Virus record (IMG/VR): IMGVR_UViG_3300024520_000049
Location: 124,001-188,000 of that record
Origin: a virus
Reading direction: 5' to 3' (one strand)
Length of the DNA stretch: 64,000 nucleotides
Position numbers and translations under genes: made by a program. The notes beneath the pieces were generated by a model. That model searched no databases and was not told the origin of the DNA. It worked only from the letters and a program-made list of their open reading frames with translations. Positions within the stretch are counted from its first letter, which is position 1. Each line of letters starts with the position of its first letter. Of this stretch, positions 30,793 through 38,811 are shown in pieces.

Positions 30793-30962
30793 AGAGTGTT
30801 GTCGAGCAGGTGAGCAGCACCAAGAGCTTCCCAGCGCTGTCTGATCACGTAGACACAGGCCCACGGGTAGTGGTGATCGCGAGTATGGGTAACGGTGGTT
30901 GGGATGTAGCGAGGGAGACACGCGCAGAGATCTCCCGCCAGGTGCGGAAGGAGGACATATGA
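30783..30962 (+). CDS. mini-ORF array member (cluster 3), 59 aa
   Basis: MQLKSVVEQVSSTKS start, SRQVRKEDI end, AAGGAGGACAT-ATGA junction. Confidence 0.6.
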   Translation: MQLKSVVEQVSSTKSFPALSDHVDTGPRVVVIASMGNGGWDVARETRAEISRQVRKEDI

Positions 30963-31135
30963 AGCTGGGCTACGCAGTCTTCGCACAGGTTCGCCATAAG
31001 CTCAGCAACGCCGCTTGCGATTGCCTACTGCAGGAAGGCATGGCGATCGATATGGCTAATGAGTGGAGAGCGCCACGGGCAGGGACGACCATCACAGAGA
31101 ATCACATCGAGGACCAACTAGCGGAGGATGCATGA
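30959..31135 (+). CDS. mini-ORF array member (cluster 3), 58 aa
   Basis: MKLGYAVFAQVRHKLSN start, IEDQLAEDA end, GCGGAGGATGC-ATGA junction. Confidence 0.6.
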   Translation: MKLGYAVFAQVRHKLSNAACDCLLQEGMAIDMANEWRAPRAGTTITENHIEDQLAEDA

Positions 31136-31323
31136 ATAGCGTTATTAAACAGGTAACGGGGCAAGTCATCCCTGCGGGCATCCCGGAGATGATCTCTATG
31201 TATGTGGAGACGCAGCTCGTCGAGGAGCTTGCTGAGCCGGTTCAAGCCGCCACCCTCTTCACTGCGGAGATCGCTACTGAGGTAATTCTTAAGCAACGCG
31301 GCACGTGGGGCTGGCACGCATGA
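31132..31323 (+). CDS. mini-ORF array member (cluster 3), 63 aa
   Basis: MNSVIKQVTGQVIPAG start; hydrophobic middle; ends KQRGTWGWHA, a junction without GGAGG (GTGGGGCTGG instead). Confidence 0.55.
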   Translation: MNSVIKQVTGQVIPAGIPEMISMYVETQLVEELAEPVQAATLFTAEIATEVILKQRGTWGWHA

Positions 31324-31508
31324 AGCTGGGAGACATGCAGCTTTTCGGCGGGGTGTGCAAGCTCCGCCCTGCGCCTAGCGACTTCCTAGATAGCCAGGTG
31401 TGCCCTGTCCCATGGGCAACCACGATCAGGGCTATGCGCATCAAAGTATGGCGCGCCCACACACCGTTCCGCGAGGCAGAAGCTGATCAACTGCGGGAGG
31501 ACGTATGA
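31320..31508 (+). CDS. mini-ORF array member (cluster 3), 62 aa
   Basis: MKLGDMQLFGGVCKLR start, EADQLREDV end, GGGAGGACGT-ATGA junction. Confidence 0.6.
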   Translation: MKLGDMQLFGGVCKLRPAPSDFLDSQVCPVPWATTIRAMRIKVWRAHTPFREAEADQLREDV

Positions 31509-31681
31509 AGCTTAGCAATCATGTCTCGGTGCAGGTCCGCCAAGAGCGTAGCACGGGTGCTTGCGAGACCCTCCTTCAACGCAGTAGCGCGGTAACTATG
31601 ACGAGTAAGTGGGCCGCCCGGCGGACGTTCACCGCTACCATAGAGAGACACATCAATGACCAACTGAAGGAGGACACATGA
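31505..31681 (+). CDS. mini-ORF array member (cluster 3), 58 aa
   Basis: MKLSNHVSVQVRQERS start, INDQLKEDT end, AAGGAGGACAC-ATGA junction. Thr/Ser-rich middle. Confidence 0.6.
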   Translation: MKLSNHVSVQVRQERSTGACETLLQRSSAVTMTSKWAARRTFTATIERHINDQLKEDT

Positions 31682-31902
31682 AGCTGATTAGCACACGGCG
31701 CCGCAGTGATAAGAAGTTAGAGCTCTATATGAAGCCACGCATCTATACGCAGCTAGGGCATCGGGCATGGTCGAAGGTTCTCGCTACCATACCCGATGGC
31801 TGCCCCTCTCATCGAATAAGGAGAGATGCTCAAGTACACCACGGGACCCGTGATAGGCCGAACAACACACTCAAACGACAGCTGGAGGCGGACATGCTAT
31901 GA
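31678..31902 (+). CDS. mini-ORF array member (cluster 3), 74 aa
   Basis: MKLISTRRRSDKKLEL start, KRQLEADML end, CTGGAGGCGGAC junction. Confidence 0.6.
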   Translation: MKLISTRRRSDKKLELYMKPRIYTQLGHRAWSKVLATIPDGCPSHRIRRDAQVHHGTRDRPNNTLKRQLEADML

Positions 31903-32096
31903 AGATAGGAGCACCAGCACGGAAGGCTATCAAGTCAACCATCTGTCGCGGGCTGTGGACGACCGCCAAACTGAGCGTTTACCATAAAGGGAAGACGGGC
32001 ACGCTGGCACTGGGCCCGATGAGCGATGATCCCGCGACCGCCTTGTTGCAGGCAGTCTTGAGCGCCCCAATCCTGCAGCTAGAGGAGGATGTATGA
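31899..32096 (+). CDS. mini-ORF array member (cluster 3), 65 aa
   Basis: MKIGAPARKAIKSTIC start, LQLEEDV end, AGAGGAGGATGT-ATGA junction. Confidence 0.6.
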   Translation: MKIGAPARKAIKSTICRGLWTTAKLSVYHKGKTGTLALGPMSDDPATALLQAVLSAPILQLEEDV

Positions 32097-32302
32097 AGAT
32101 GATGTCCGTTAACCAGCCAGTCAGGTACAATCTGGCCCACAGGGTGTACGAAGACACCTCACAGCATATACCCTGGGGAGGGTCAACACCCGCATTCTCC
32201 CCAGTACCAGCACTCAGCCAAGCACTTGGCTGGATATCTGAGGGGATTAGACATGAGTTCAAATATAAAGGAAAGGATAATGAGAGCAGAAAGCACAAGT
32301 AA
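32093..32302 (+). CDS. mini-ORF array member, last of cluster 3, 69 aa
   Basis: MKMMSVNQPVRYNLAH start; Lys-rich end FKYKGKDNESRKHK overlapping the next, unrelated gene by 23 bases. Confidence 0.55.
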   Translation: MKMMSVNQPVRYNLAHRVYEDTSQHIPWGGSTPAFSPVPALSQALGWISEGIRHEFKYKGKDNESRKHK

Positions 32303-32720
32303 ATGGACTTACCTCGGTGAGCCCGGTGGCCGTGGAGGCCATCATGACGACCAGCTGCGGTTCGCCCGCAACAATGAGAGCGGAGAGCTGTATCTCTTCG
32401 ACCGCAGCGGGGAGAACCCCGACCTTACAGACGACGCGCCCTGCCGGGTGCTGATACACAAGCCCATCACAATCGCATCTGGCGCCGGCAAAGGTAGCAA
32501 AGAGATCCACTGCCGCGTGTCGGTTATGGTAGAGGATCCAGAGCCCGGGATCTATGCAATGCCCATTCACTACGAAGCTGCCATGTGGCTGCACGAGACC
32601 CACGAGACACGGATCCTGCCAGCGGAAGGCGACAAGCGCATCCTGCGTATGCTTCGCCTCTTCCAGCTGGTATCGGTGCCGCTCACGCCTGAGGAGGAGG
32701 GTATCTTTGATGAAGACTAA
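32280..32720 (+). CDS. hypothetical protein, 146 aa
   Basis: Unrecognised. Begins MRAESTSKWTYLGEPGG (ATG 32280 after AAAGGAAAGG; open frame upstream ignored). Beta-rich middle, acidic end EEEGIFDED. Embedded between clusters 3 and 4. Confidence 0.65.
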   Translation: MRAESTSKWTYLGEPGGRGGHHDDQLRFARNNESGELYLFDRSGENPDLTDDAPCRVLIHKPITIASGAGKGSKEIHCRVSVMVEDPEPGIYAMPIHYEAAMWLHETHETRILPAEGDKRILRMLRLFQLVSVPLTPEEEGIFDED

Positions 32721-32937
32721 CCCGATAGATAAACAAAAGGCAGCCAATCGCCGGCATAAGCGCCGGCTAAGAGAGTCTGCAGAAGTCACCGCCCGCGCGA
32801 CTGCATCTGCTGAAGTCACTGCCCGCCTGATGCAGCTGCTGGCCAACAAAGGCCTGGTAACGGCTGAGGAGATCGTGCAGGTAGCGAATGGCCAGTCTCC
32901 TAAGGAGCTGGGCTACTCCGACTGCGGGCTAGTATGA
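32710..32937 (+). CDS. small helical protein with direct repeat, 75 aa
   Basis: Basic start (RRHKRRLRES), then SAEVTARA / SAEVTARL, an internal duplication, and TAEEIVQVANGQSPKELGYSDCGLV. Unrecognised. Starts in the GAGGAGG of the previous gene's end. Confidence 0.55.
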   Translation: MKTNPIDKQKAANRRHKRRLRESAEVTARATASAEVTARLMQLLANKGLVTAEEIVQVANGQSPKELGYSDCGLV

Positions 32938-33128
32938 CCAGCGTGAAATATGAAGTGCTCCGCCAGGTGATGGACTCAGTGTGGGCCCAGGTGATAGCCC
33001 CGGCAGACTGCCTTGTGGTAGCCCGGCTACGCCAGCAAGCGCAGCCGAAGGTGCAGCTGCGAGTTCGAGCTCAGGTGAGCGGCGCAGTGTGGGAGCAACT
33101 AGAGGAGGACGCCCATGAAGCTGGCTAG
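32934..33128 (+). CDS. mini-ORF array member (cluster 4), 64 aa
   Basis: MTSVKYEVLRQVMDSVWAQV start with visible QV spacing; VWEQLEEDAHEAG end, GAGGAGGAC junction. Confidence 0.65.
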   Translation: MTSVKYEVLRQVMDSVWAQVIAPADCLVVARLRQQAQPKVQLRVRAQVSGAVWEQLEEDAHEAG

Positions 33129-33297
33129 CGCGCGAGAACGGGTAGATGACCTGGTGTTGGACCGAGTGCACTTGACCATGTGTGCACAGGTAGTCTGCCT
33201 TATCGGACACCCGGCGTGGCCGCAGGCGGACGCTCTGGTGAGCCATGCTCTGCTGCGCCGGCTGGAGGATCAATTAAAGGAGGATCACGATGACTAA
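33115..33297 (+). CDS. mini-ORF array member (cluster 4), 60 aa
   Basis: MKLASARERVDDLVLDRV start, LEDQLKEDHDD end, AAAGGAGGATC junction. Confidence 0.65.
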   Translation: MKLASARERVDDLVLDRVHLTMCAQVVCLIGHPAWPQADALVSHALLRRLEDQLKEDHDD

Positions 33298-33490
33298 CGT
33301 ATCAGTTAGAGTTGACGAGCGAGTGAGCACACAGCTTTACGCCCGCTCACGGAGACACGTGAATTCCTACGTTCGCCTGCAGCCCCGGGATGCTGTGCAC
33401 TGGCAGACCTTCGTCGAAGTACACCCCCGCTTGCGGGTCAGCGTGTGGGGCCAGGTGTGGGACCAACTGGATGAGGACATCGATGATTAA
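33290..33490 (+). CDS. mini-ORF array member (cluster 4), 66 aa
   Basis: MTNVSVRVDERVSTQLY start, WGQVWDQLDEDIDD end; the next start ATGATTA overlaps the last codons. Confidence 0.65.
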   Translation: MTNVSVRVDERVSTQLYARSRRHVNSYVRLQPRDAVHWQTFVEVHPRLRVSVWGQVWDQLDEDIDD

Positions 33491-33683
33491 CGTATCAGCT
33501 GAAGTACAGCTTCGAGTTCGTGAGCAGCACTGGAGCTCAGTACACCTCCAGGCGTGGCGCGGCACGTGGGATCGTGTGCACCGCCAAGTGGAAGATCAGG
33601 TGTATACCTCACTTCATACCCAGGTGGCATTCCACGTTGAGCGCCAACTCGGGAATCAACTAACGGAGGACATCGATGATTAA
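33483..33683 (+). CDS. mini-ORF array member (cluster 4), 66 aa
   Basis: MINVSAEVQLRVREQHWSSV start, GNQLTEDIDD end. Very close to the next member (MINVSAEVxxRVRxQxW ... QAWxxTWxRVHxxVEDxVY), same length: a recent duplicate pair. Confidence 0.7.
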   Translation: MINVSAEVQLRVREQHWSSVHLQAWRGTWDRVHRQVEDQVYTSLHTQVAFHVERQLGNQLTEDIDD

Positions 33684-33876
33684 CGTATCAGCTGAAGTGT
33701 ACGATCGAGTACGACGACAGCGGTGGGCCTCCACGCATCGTCAAGCGTGGTGTCACACGTGGGGGCGTGTGCATCACCGCGTGGAGGATAAGGTGTACCG
33801 CGCTATTGCTGCGGATGTGCATCTTCAGGTGCAGGATCGAATGTGGGACCAACTAGAGGAGGACGCTGATGATTAG
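33676..33876 (+). CDS. mini-ORF array member (cluster 4), 66 aa
   Basis: MINVSAEVYDRVRRQRW start, MWDQLEEDADD end. Duplicate partner of 33483; His/Trp-rich QAWCHTWGRVHH middle. Confidence 0.7.
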   Translation: MINVSAEVYDRVRRQRWASTHRQAWCHTWGRVHHRVEDKVYRAIAADVHLQVQDRMWDQLEEDADD

Positions 33877-33997
33877 CAAAGATACTTACGTCCGCGGCCA
33901 GGTGCATAATCTAGTGTGGGCTATAGCAGCCCACCACGTAGCTAAGGCTACACATACTTCGGTGGAGGACCAAGTGATTGACCAGATGCAAGGGTAG
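33869..33997 (+). CDS. mini-ORF array member, short, 42 aa
   Basis: ATG within ATGATTAG after GAGGAGGACGCTG. MISKDTYVRGQVHNLVW start, VEDQVIDQMQG end. It closely matches the start of 34668 (xISxDTYVRxQV). Confidence 0.55.
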   Translation: MISKDTYVRGQVHNLVWAIAAHHVAKATHTSVEDQVIDQMQG

Positions 33998-34052
33998 AGT
34001 AGGTAAGAGTACCAAGGATTAGTGAGACCAGACCAACACACGAAGGACGAAA

Positions 34053-34256
34053 ATGATTGAGAAGTTCGGACACGCGATCACGAACTCAGCAGACACCCGT
34101 GTCGCAGTCAAGATGATTGCGGAGCAGCACGTGATGGAGGATTGCGGCTTCATCCCCACCATTCAGGACTGGACTACCCCGATGGGCAAGACCCCTGAGA
34201 GCTGGATGCTGCGCGTGCACACAACCACAGTACTAGCGTTGGAGGTAGAAGAATGA
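34053..34256 (+). CDS. hypothetical protein, 67 aa
   Basis: MIEKFGHAITNSADTRV..., soluble, unrecognised. GAAGGACG precedes the ATG; ATGA overlap downstream. Confidence 0.6.
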   Translation: MIEKFGHAITNSADTRVAVKMIAEQHVMEDCGFIPTIQDWTTPMGKTPESWMLRVHTTTVLALEVEE

Positions 34257-34678
34257 CTATACAGCCATTAAGTAAAGAGATACACCAGATGGCGCTGGAC
34301 ATGGGCGTCCTACAGCTGCGGCTGCAATTCTCTGGGGGTAGTGACGAGGGTTTTCTGAACGTAGAGTCCGCACCGTGGCTGTATCACTCGGTGTGCCGCA
34401 CCTGCCGGAGGGCGGGCCAAAAGTCTGATCGTGGCTATGTTTGCATACATTGTGATGAGGTTATTAGCTACCCGCACAAACCACGAGACTTCTACGAAGC
34501 TGTGGAGGAGTGGGCCTGGAAGGTATACTCCTATGGCGGCGCTGGCGCCGGTGAGGACTATGGTGATGACATCACCTATAACCTGGAGAATAAGACAATG
34601 GAGCATCAGCGCTGGACGGAGGGGCGCGTCTACCACGACGAGACAGAGGAGAAGCTGGAGGTAGCGGATGCTGATTAG
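34253..34678 (+). CDS. DUF6878-like protein with zinc ribbon, 141 aa
   Basis: LQLRLQFSGGSDEGFL (about 20-35) and WAWKVYSYGGAGAGEDYGDD...NKTMEHQR (about 83-115) resemble the FSG-GDSG and Asp/Gly-rich segments of DUF6878 proteins; CRTCRRA...YVCIHCDE (about 48-67) inserts a zinc ribbon. Function unknown. Confidence 0.6.
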   Translation: MTIQPLSKEIHQMALDMGVLQLRLQFSGGSDEGFLNVESAPWLYHSVCRTCRRAGQKSDRGYVCIHCDEVISYPHKPRDFYEAVEEWAWKVYSYGGAGAGEDYGDDITYNLENKTMEHQRWTEGRVYHDETEEKLEVADAD

Positions 34679-34895
34679 CGAAGACACCTACGTACGAGCC
34701 CAGGTGAACAACACACCCTGGGCTCGGGCGAGCTGGCACGCTCGCACTGGCACCGCTAGCACTGTTTGCCATCATGTGGAGCTCCAGCTGCAGGACCAGG
34801 CTGCGCAGATATATGCGCTACGTGATACAATCCGTGAACGCGTGCAGGACCAAATAGAAGAGGATCAACTAAAGGAGAACGAAGATGGCGATTGA
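34668..34895 (+). CDS. mini-ORF array member (cluster 4 outlier), 75 aa
   Basis: MLISEDTYVRAQVNNTPW start, RVQDQIEEDQLKENEDGD end (the motif appears twice, EEDQLKE). Separated from cluster 4 by two unrelated genes. Confidence 0.6.
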   Translation: MLISEDTYVRAQVNNTPWARASWHARTGTASTVCHHVELQLQDQAAQIYALRDTIRERVQDQIEEDQLKENEDGD

Positions 34896-35160
34896 ACCAG
34901 TAGACGTTGACCGATGCCAGGGGGAGAGCAGGCCCGGGGCGTTCGCCCTCGGCCCGAACACCTTCCGCCGTTGCGGCCGCCTCCCCACAGCCATTGTGCT
35001 TGAGCGCGAGGATGGCGAGGACGGCCACAAGGGCAGCATGTCCCTCTGCGAGCACTGCCTGCCTATTATGCAGGACATGACGAATGTGCCGGTGGACGTG
35101 ATCCACATCAAGGAGCGGGGGGTTAGTGAAGTGTTAAAGAAGGAGAAGAACAGTGGATGA
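34885..35160 (+). CDS. small cysteine-containing protein, 91 aa
   Basis: DVDRCQGES...RRCGRLPTAIVLE...LCEHCLP is a four-cysteine layout of a zinc-binding protein. AAAGGAGAACGA precedes the ATG. Unrecognised. Confidence 0.65.
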   Translation: MAIEPVDVDRCQGESRPGAFALGPNTFRRCGRLPTAIVLEREDGEDGHKGSMSLCEHCLPIMQDMTNVPVDVIHIKERGVSEVLKKEKNSG

Positions 35161-35566
35161 GAAATTAGAAGAAGCGAAGAAGACTGAGCTCCACTCGTGG
35201 GCGCAGACGCTGGTCATGGACTTCCAGCGCCTCGCTGAGATGGGGATGAATTACCTGGCTCTGGGCTTCGGTGATCCGAAGACGGGCGAGGAGTACGAGG
35301 TGATCGTACAGCGCAAGAGCGGGCGCACCCCTGCGGACAAGGTCACAGCGCTACAGGCTGAGGTTGACCGGCTACAGCAGGGATTGGAAGGCGCGATCAA
35401 CAGGCTTGAGACGATACGCGAGACAGAGTCGAGATTCATGCTGGACCGGGACATTGAGAGCTACAAGGCAGCTTTGTGCCCCACGCATCTCTCCGCTGCA
35501 GGCGAGTGCGCCTACATGCACGTACCCGACAAGCACTGCGTGAAGTGCGGCAAGGTCGGTCTCTGA
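35153..35566 (+). CDS. coiled-coil protein with C-terminal zinc knuckle, 137 aa
   Basis: GTG start after GGAGAAG. Residues 60-100 (LQAEVDRLQQGLEGAINRLETIRE) form a coiled coil; CPTHLSAAGECAYM...HCVKCGKVGL is a zinc-binding end. Unrecognised. Confidence 0.65.
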   Translation: MDEKLEEAKKTELHSWAQTLVMDFQRLAEMGMNYLALGFGDPKTGEEYEVIVQRKSGRTPADKVTALQAEVDRLQQGLEGAINRLETIRETESRFMLDRDIESYKAALCPTHLSAAGECAYMHVPDKHCVKCGKVGL

Positions 35567-36246
35567 TGAGCAAAGCTAAGGACTACCGCAGTGCGAATCT
35601 GGCCAAGCACTGCGGCAATTGTGTCTTCCACCTATGGGAGGAGGACAAGGCTGTGTGCCAGAACCCGGCGTTCCTGGCGGTTGAAGACGCAGCACGGACA
35701 GCTGTGGGCATGGGCTGGCATGAGGAGGACATGCGCGCTAAGGCTGCTGACTATGTGCTGGAGGACTTCTTCACAGACTCAGACTGGCAGGAGTATCACG
35801 CTATCTGCGATGATTGGGCTGGTAAGAGTGAGCACCTCGTGATGAGCCACAGCTTGGAGCTCTGGGAGGAGAGCTTCTACGAAGCGCTCGACGTTGAGGC
35901 CGCCAGGCCTGACCCAACAGAGGTCATCAGAGAGCCATGCGACGATCCGGACTGCCAAGCCTGCAAAGTAGCTACCGTGCTGCATACACCACAAACGGCT
36001 GAGGCTGAGCAGTGCTGTGACCCGGGCTGCCACGCCTGCAAGGCGGAGCATGAGGCGCGACTGCTTAAGCAGCAGCTGTCTGACGTCAACAAGAAGGGCT
36101 ATGAAGAAGGGCGTGCGGCAGTGATAGCGGAGCTCCGAGAGCTGTACCACCACTGGGCTCTTGTTGCGGAAGGTGCTCCCCACAAGGAGTACATTGCGGC
36201 GCACCAGTATATCAAAGACGTGAAGCAGATAACAGGAGACAGCTGA
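35566..36246 (+). CDS. multi-cysteine protein, 226 aa
   Basis: KHCGNCVFHL...AVCQNP ... YHAICDDW at the N-terminus echoes gene 30389. Two further clusters (EPCDDPDCQACK and QCCDPGCHACK, about 125-160) are internal duplicates with C-D-P-x-C-x2-C spacing. A helical C-terminus follows. Probably metal-binding; no family recognised. The open frame back to 35476 overlaps the upstream gene and is not used. Confidence 0.65.
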   Translation: MSKAKDYRSANLAKHCGNCVFHLWEEDKAVCQNPAFLAVEDAARTAVGMGWHEEDMRAKAADYVLEDFFTDSDWQEYHAICDDWAGKSEHLVMSHSLELWEESFYEALDVEAARPDPTEVIREPCDDPDCQACKVATVLHTPQTAEAEQCCDPGCHACKAEHEARLLKQQLSDVNKKGYEEGRAAVIAELRELYHHWALVAEGAPHKEYIAAHQYIKDVKQITGDS

Positions 36247-36413
36247 TGGTTGGTATGTTCGGCATAGTGGCAGTAATCCTGATGTTCCCACGCGCCCTCT
36301 CAGAAAATCGCTGGACCTGGCGTGTGGCTGGTGAGTTCCTGGTCCTTCTTGTGCTGACCGTGCTCTCTATCCTGTGCCTTGTCACCTCGGCGAGCAAGGG
36401 CGGCACATCATGA
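36246..36413 (+). CDS. 55-aa two-span membrane protein
   Basis: TGATG overlap with upstream stop. Two hydrophobic segments, residues 3-16 and 30-47, separated by a charged loop (RALSENRWTWR). Holin-like in size, but nothing proves it. Confidence 0.5.
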   Translation: MVGMFGIVAVILMFPRALSENRWTWRVAGEFLVLLVLTVLSILCLVTSASKGGTS

Positions 36414-36682
36414 GCCGGCCGCTGGAGTGGGATGTAATCGACTGGGAGAGAAGCGGGCCTGCCCATACCGCCAACTCCACGGTCCACGATGACGGCCGGC
36501 CGTTCCGGTACCGCGTAACAAAGCAGGGTAAGGAGTTCTCCGTAGGGCATTCAGACCACGAGCTGCTCTCTGACCCGGTGGATCCGTTCCCGGATCTTGC
36601 TCAGGCTTACTGCCAGAATAACGAGTACATGCTGGTGAGATCCTTGGAGGATGACTACAAACGCAAAGAAGGAGGTGGATGA
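36410..36682 (+). CDS. hypothetical protein, 90 aa
   Basis: MSRPLEWDVIDWERSG..., acidic, unrecognised. ATGA overlap; AAGGAGG coding for its KEGGG end serves the next gene. Confidence 0.6.
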   Translation: MSRPLEWDVIDWERSGPAHTANSTVHDDGRPFRYRVTKQGKEFSVGHSDHELLSDPVDPFPDLAQAYCQNNEYMLVRSLEDDYKRKEGGG

Positions 36683-36683
36683 T

Positions 36684-36920
36684 ATGCCCGATTTAGGGCC
36701 ACTTATCAAGGGCTTAGAAACGGTAATAAAAGCCAAGTACGACCTGATGTGCGAGACCTGCGGTAGAATGACAAAGGCTCGCGAGATGATCGGCAAGCAC
36801 GAGCAGGCCACCTGTCTGGTGTGTCAAGGAATATGTCCTGACTGCGAGCAGTACGGAGAGGATAGCGAACGCGGGCTAGTTTGCCTGGAGTGTGATAAAG
36901 TGTGGGAGGCAGAACCATGA
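36684..36920 (+). CDS. double zinc-ribbon protein, 78 aa
   Basis: CETCGRM ... CLVCQGICPDCEQY ... LVCLECDKV makes two zinc sites. AAGGAGG eight bases upstream decides ATG 36684 over ATG 36651. Confidence 0.7.
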   Translation: MPDLGPLIKGLETVIKAKYDLMCETCGRMTKAREMIGKHEQATCLVCQGICPDCEQYGEDSERGLVCLECDKVWEAEP

Positions 36921-37039
36921 GCACGACAACCAACAGCGTGCGCCTAAGAGACAACACCAGCGCGGCTATCAATGACTACGAGATCTGGCTGCTCCAGTGG
37001 AGCGACTACTGTGCAATGCTACAAAGGAGGGCAAGATGA
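36917..37039 (+). CDS. 40-aa peptide
   Basis: MSTTTNSVRLRDNTSAAIND...; short, Trp-rich middle; its last codons (CAAAGGAGGGCA) are the ribosome site for the next gene. ATGA overlaps at both ends support it being real. Confidence 0.5.
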   Translation: MSTTTNSVRLRDNTSAAINDYEIWLLQWSDYCAMLQRRAR

Positions 37040-37197
37040 TAATACAACGAACCATATCTGTAATGCTGCTATTGCTGATGTTGCACTACCTCGCCACCGA
37101 TAAGGAGTTGATCGCGGCCGTGCTATTGCTGTGTTCGCTCATGTCCGAGGCGCTTGCTGAGCTGAAAGGCGCACGTGACGACGCGCGGGACCCGTGA
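37036..37197 (+). CDS. 53-aa membrane peptide
   Basis: MIIQRTISVMLLLLMLHYLATDKELIAAVLLLCSLMSEALAEL: two hydrophobic stretches around a charged turn, then a charged tail. Confidence 0.55.
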   Translation: MIIQRTISVMLLLLMLHYLATDKELIAAVLLLCSLMSEALAELKGARDDARDP

Positions 37198-37475
37198 AGT
37201 GCCCAATCTGTAAGGAGCCCATAGTCAAGAAGAGTATGCTGCCAGCAGAGGCGTACAGCTTCATGCGGGACCTGGGCCTGAACGCCTTCCCTGGCGCCTT
37301 CCTCAGCCGTAAGTGCTGCAACTACTGTGTCGGGGCGATGCGTGCCGGCATGACATTGGAGTGTTTGCGCAGAGAGAGTATACGTAGCAGGCAATCAGAC
37401 GCTGCTGCAGTGGACAATCAGACGGATGCTGAAAAAGCACCGCCACACCTAAAAAAGTGCGTACAACCAGACTGA
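37194..37475 (+). CDS. zinc-binding hypothetical protein, 93 aa
   Basis: GTG start. CPICKEP (2-8) and RKCCNYCVG (about 39-47) form a zinc site; the polar C-terminus has no structure visible. Confidence 0.6.
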   Translation: MKCPICKEPIVKKSMLPAEAYSFMRDLGLNAFPGAFLSRKCCNYCVGAMRAGMTLECLRRESIRSRQSDAAAVDNQTDAEKAPPHLKKCVQPD

Positions 37476-37498
37476 CGGTCGAATAAAGGAGGATAGAC

Positions 37499-38173
37499 GT
37501 GACAAAAAAAGAAGCGCAAGAAGGTGTCGACGCGCGTCTGCGACTGTCTGCAATGAAGACCCGGCACCGATTGAAATTGTCGTGGAACTTTGACAGCGAA
37601 CTCGTCCTAGCCTCCCGCTGGCCCCGACGACTGCCGAGAGATCCCTGGGGGGCTGGCTACATGCGCCGAGTACCGGGCCCACGGTGGATGCACACGGGGC
37701 CAGTGAGGTTCCATCTCTACGATTCGGCGACAGCGGGTAACCGACTGTATGACGCTCAAGCGTTTTACTACGCGTGGAGGATCACGGAAGAGGAGCGCGC
37801 CAGGGTTCTGCAGCGCTACAAATCGGCTGGCGACAGCCTGCCCTGGGGGACGGCCCCAACCTGGGGCTCGATGGACCTGTGCGCACGTTGCGGGGAGGAC
37901 TACCATAACTCGACCCGGGGTCATGTGTGCCTCAACCCGCTCCCGGCTTGGGAGCATCTAGTTGAAGATCTGAGGGAAGCCAGCCCCGGCAGGCACTACA
38001 CGACTTTGGTCTGCCGCTGCCCCTTCCACACCGAGAAGCGCCGTTCCTTCCGCATCGACCCTCACATGTACCGGTTCGGCTGCACTAAATGCTATCACCC
38101 TGGCGGGAAGCTAAGCGATCTGGCGTCCCGCATAGAGGAGGTACGAAATGGCGTCAATAGCGCCGATGATTAA
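37499..38173 (+). CDS. CHC2-type zinc-finger protein (primase-like finger only)
   Basis: A 224-residue protein with GTG start after AAAGGAGG. Residues about 170-210 (YTTLVCRCPFHTEKRRSFRIDP...FGCTKCYHPGGKLSDL) match the CHC2 zinc finger of DnaG-type primases, including CPFH and the distal C-x2-C. No TOPRIM domain follows. A separate zinc knuckle CARCGEDYHN...HVC lies at about 126-142. It may recruit to DNA or be a split primase part; no replication gene lies nearby. Confidence 0.65.
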   Translation: MTKKEAQEGVDARLRLSAMKTRHRLKLSWNFDSELVLASRWPRRLPRDPWGAGYMRRVPGPRWMHTGPVRFHLYDSATAGNRLYDAQAFYYAWRITEEERARVLQRYKSAGDSLPWGTAPTWGSMDLCARCGEDYHNSTRGHVCLNPLPAWEHLVEDLREASPGRHYTTLVCRCPFHTEKRRSFRIDPHMYRFGCTKCYHPGGKLSDLASRIEEVRNGVNSADD

Positions 38174-38522
38174 ACTGCTGGGAGAGAATATGGCACTGAA
38201 GCAGAGCAGGCACAAGTGGGAGCGTGTAGGCGAGGGTATCGAGGTGTGCGCTCACTGTGATCGCCGGCGCCTTAAGCGGGCACTCGCGCCCACAGAGGAG
38301 GGTGGAACTATCTACTACAGCATCGTCCACTGGAACAAAACAGAAGATGACCCCGCTCACGGAGATGAGCCTTCCCGCCCGGCAGACACGACTCGCGAGT
38401 CATCATACGCTGGACGCTGCACTCGCCGAGTGTGCCGCACATGTAATACCGTTGTAATGAACACAGTAAGAAACGAACAGGGGTACGTATGCGCGTGCTC
38501 CGAAGGAGAAGTAGATGAGTGA
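38148..38522 (+). CDS. zinc-binding hypothetical protein, 124 aa
   Basis: CAHCDRR ... CTRRVCRTCNT ... YVCACSE: two zinc knuckles. GAGGAGG at 38135-38141 supports the first ATG (38148). Confidence 0.65.
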   Translation: MASIAPMIKLLGENMALKQSRHKWERVGEGIEVCAHCDRRRLKRALAPTEEGGTIYYSIVHWNKTEDDPAHGDEPSRPADTTRESSYAGRCTRRVCRTCNTVVMNTVRNEQGYVCACSEGEVDE

Positions 38523-38811
38523 TGATCAGTATAGCCTGGGCTTGGTGAAGTTCGAATGCGGCTGCGTCGGCTGGGTGCCAGCCATCCGGCCTGATGAGGG
38601 TAAGACACACATGGACGCCACGTGCATCAAGCACTGTGACCGTACGGCGGACGGTAGCCCGTATGGGTTGATAGTGAAGCAGGTTCCTGCAAGGTGGGAG
38701 TCCATGCCGCTGCCGGCGCAGAAGGCCGTGGTCCAAGAGATGGGCCGGCTGATAGCTGAGGGCGGGGAGTTCCGCAAGTTGAAGGCCATCCTGGGAATCT
38801 CTGATGCCTGA
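38515..38811 (+). CDS. hypothetical protein, 98 aa
   Basis: KFECGCVGW ... CIKHC at the N-terminus, helical C-terminus ending AILGISDA. Overlaps both neighbours by 8 bases. Confidence 0.65.
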   Translation: MSDDQYSLGLVKFECGCVGWVPAIRPDEGKTHMDATCIKHCDRTADGSPYGLIVKQVPARWESMPLPAQKAVVQEMGRLIAEGGEFRKLKAILGISDA

